35,522 bases of DNA from Alphaproteobacteria bacterium (GTDB taxonomy: Bacteria; Pseudomonadota; Alphaproteobacteria; Rhizobiales; Beijerinckiaceae): the NCBI GenBank assembly GCA_016869435.1, contig VGEB01000020.1:1-35522 (forward strand). The letters are read 5' to 3'. The notes beneath the pieces are model-generated. The model ran no database searches and had not been told where the DNA came from. It saw only the letters and a list, made by a program, of their open reading frames with translations. The position numbers were made by a program, and so were the translations under genes. Positions 34,641 through 35,522 of the stretch are shown here, piece by piece; position 1 is the stretch's first letter, and each line of letters begins with the position of its first letter.

Positions 34641-35417
34641 TCAGTCTGGAGGCGCCTCGCCTGCTTCTGCGGCGTCGTCAGCCTGTACCTCTTTGAGCGC
34701 ATGTTTCCCTTCGTGGAAGGTGACAATACTATCCGGGAGACCGATTAGGACCAACGGACAAGGGTTTCCGACTCCACGACGCACGCGATCTTCGAGCTTT
34801 CGCCAATGGGTGGTCGCCTCGCCAAATTTATCCGCCACAAATTTGGTTGTGAACGCCTCGCGAAAAGATAGAGGCGCTTTTGCTCGAGTGGTGTGTCTAA
34901 GGATTGCGGCTCGTTGCTTGCTGGTGGGATCGTAGCCCCATTCCCCCAAGCTGTCGAAATTATCGATGTGATGCTCGTCTATAAATCTGCGCACCAAATT
35001 CCGCATATTTTGGTGAAGTGATTTTCCTCTCGTCACAATGATACCAATGGATATCGCGCCATCTGCATGCAGGCGCTTGTAGTTTTCCAGGTCACGATCG
35101 TAAAATGGATCTTTGTTATTCCATTCAATTTCCAGAGCAACTCGAGATCCGTTTTCAAACGTACGAACGTGATCTACCTCGTGCGACTGGCTCTCTTTCG
35201 GAATCCCGTTAATGCGTTTCTCGACAATAAATGTCGTCTTCACCCAACCCTTGTCCGTCAGCGCCCTTCGCAGGCGCTGTGTTCCTTTGGCCTCTCCTCC
35301 TCCTCCAGCAATAATTTCCTCGATTGGGATCGTCGTTTCTGAGAGCGCGGCTTCCAATTCGACAAGAGCCTCAGGAAAATCCACGCTCAAGATGGTGACC
35401 TGCCCCTGAACTTTCAT
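34641..35417 (-). CDS. BglII-like restriction endonuclease
   Basis: This 258-residue protein has a core segment resembling the BglII/BstYI endonuclease family: EVDHVRTFENG, then VALEIEWNNKDPFYDRDLENY and IGIIVTRG. The Asp of EVDHV and Glu of LEIEW would be the metal-binding residues (BglII uses an Asp and a Glu-X-Gln; the third residue here is Glu). The family cleaves at GATC-centred sites; the specificity here cannot be read. No methyltransferase gene is next to it inside the window, and on its 5' side only 105 bases remain. The gene is more AT-rich than its neighbours, consistent with transfer. The frame stays open on the minus strand to the window edge, but the extension is not protein-like, so I take the ATG at 35417. 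Confidence 0.72.
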   Translation of the reverse strand: MKVQGQVTILSVDFPEALVELEAALSETTIPIEEIIAGGGGEAKGTQRLRRALTDKGWVKTTFIVEKRINGIPKESQSHEVDHVRTFENGSRVALEIEWNNKDPFYDRDLENYKRLHADGAISIGIIVTRGKSLHQNMRNLVRRFIDEHHIDNFDSLGEWGYDPTSKQRAAILRHTTRAKAPLSFREAFTTKFVADKFGEATTHWRKLEDRVRRGVGNPCPLVLIGLPDSIVTFHEGKHALKEVQADDAAEAGEAPPD

Positions 35418-35437
35418 CCAGTAGCAAGTTGAGTCCC

Positions 35438-35521
35438 GGCGTTTGATACGCCCGAGGGCGCGGATGTAGCAACAGGCGATCGGCGGAGCTGGTCGGGGTT
35501 GCGCAGCCGATCGCCTGTTGC
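35438..35521. repeat. Palindrome-rich edge with a 16-base inverted repeat
   Basis: Two small hairpins (GGCGT-TTGAT-ACGCC at 35438-35452; GCCC-GA-GGGC at 35450-35459) are followed by a perfect 16-base inverted repeat (35469-35484 and 35506-35521) with a 21-base loop. Each arm contains CGATCG. It lies just before the start of the endonuclease gene. It may be one unit of a dispersed or tandem repeat that continues beyond the window. Confidence 0.6.
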
Positions 35522-35522
35522 G

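Noticed and set aside
1-35522. CRISPR array, insertion sequence, integrase or rRNA/tRNA genes
   Set aside because: No regularly spaced repeats, transposase motifs or RNA gene cores were seen on either strand.

Overview
The window is a GC-rich chromosomal segment of an alphaproteobacterium, most likely in the Hyphomicrobiales. The evidence is the gene content and order: an Irr-type Fur regulator divergent from fabA-fabB-fabI, a GcrA cell-cycle regulator, an argD-argF-hslO operon, the alphaproteobacterial form of HisS, and pstSCAB-phoU-phoB. A cytosolic Csp-type copper-storage protein makes a Methylocystis/Methylosinus-like methanotroph a reasonable guess, but nothing here (such as pmo or mxa genes) proves it.

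Layout. 1-3.2 kb: the 3' part of an alpha/beta hydrolase gene; lptM-lysA on the minus strand; a secreted L,D-transpeptidase. 3.3-5.3 kb: dxs, first step of the MEP isoprenoid pathway. 5.4-7.8 kb: an unusual large membrane protein with two serine-hydrolase domains, in visibly more AT-rich sequence. 7.9-10.9 kb: a small DUF123/GIY-YIG-like protein, hisS and a tandem universal stress protein. 11-15.2 kb: a META-domain secreted protein, a D-2-hydroxyacid dehydrogenase, a secreted SH3 protein, an HWE kinase with its receiver protein, and irr. 15.5-18.5 kb: fabA, fabB, fabI (unsaturated fatty acid synthesis and enoyl reduction), then a small cytochrome c almost joined to fabI. 18.6-19 kb: copper-storage protein. 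19.3-27 kb: the phosphate region, comprising a UPF0104 membrane protein coupled to a PhoR kinase with no visible membrane segment, then a Pho box and pstS-pstC-pstA-pstB-phoU-phoB with several overlapping start/stop codons. 27-31.1 kb: gcrA (minus), an intergenic stretch with a candidate small ORF and a strong terminator, then argD-argF-hslO. 31.1-34.6 kb: a fumarylacetoacetase-family enzyme, a group II PLP decarboxylase and a ZntB/CorA-type transporter. 34.6-35.5 kb: a BglII-like restriction endonuclease gene and a palindrome-rich edge.

Most of the window is conserved housekeeping sequence. The accessory-looking parts are the double-hydrolase membrane protein (5427-7790), the gcrA-argD intergenic stretch and the right end (34641-35522). 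No tRNA, rRNA, CRISPR array, transposase or integrase was found. Start sites were chosen by reading ribosome-binding sites, overlaps and family N-termini by eye; no database search or structure prediction was run.
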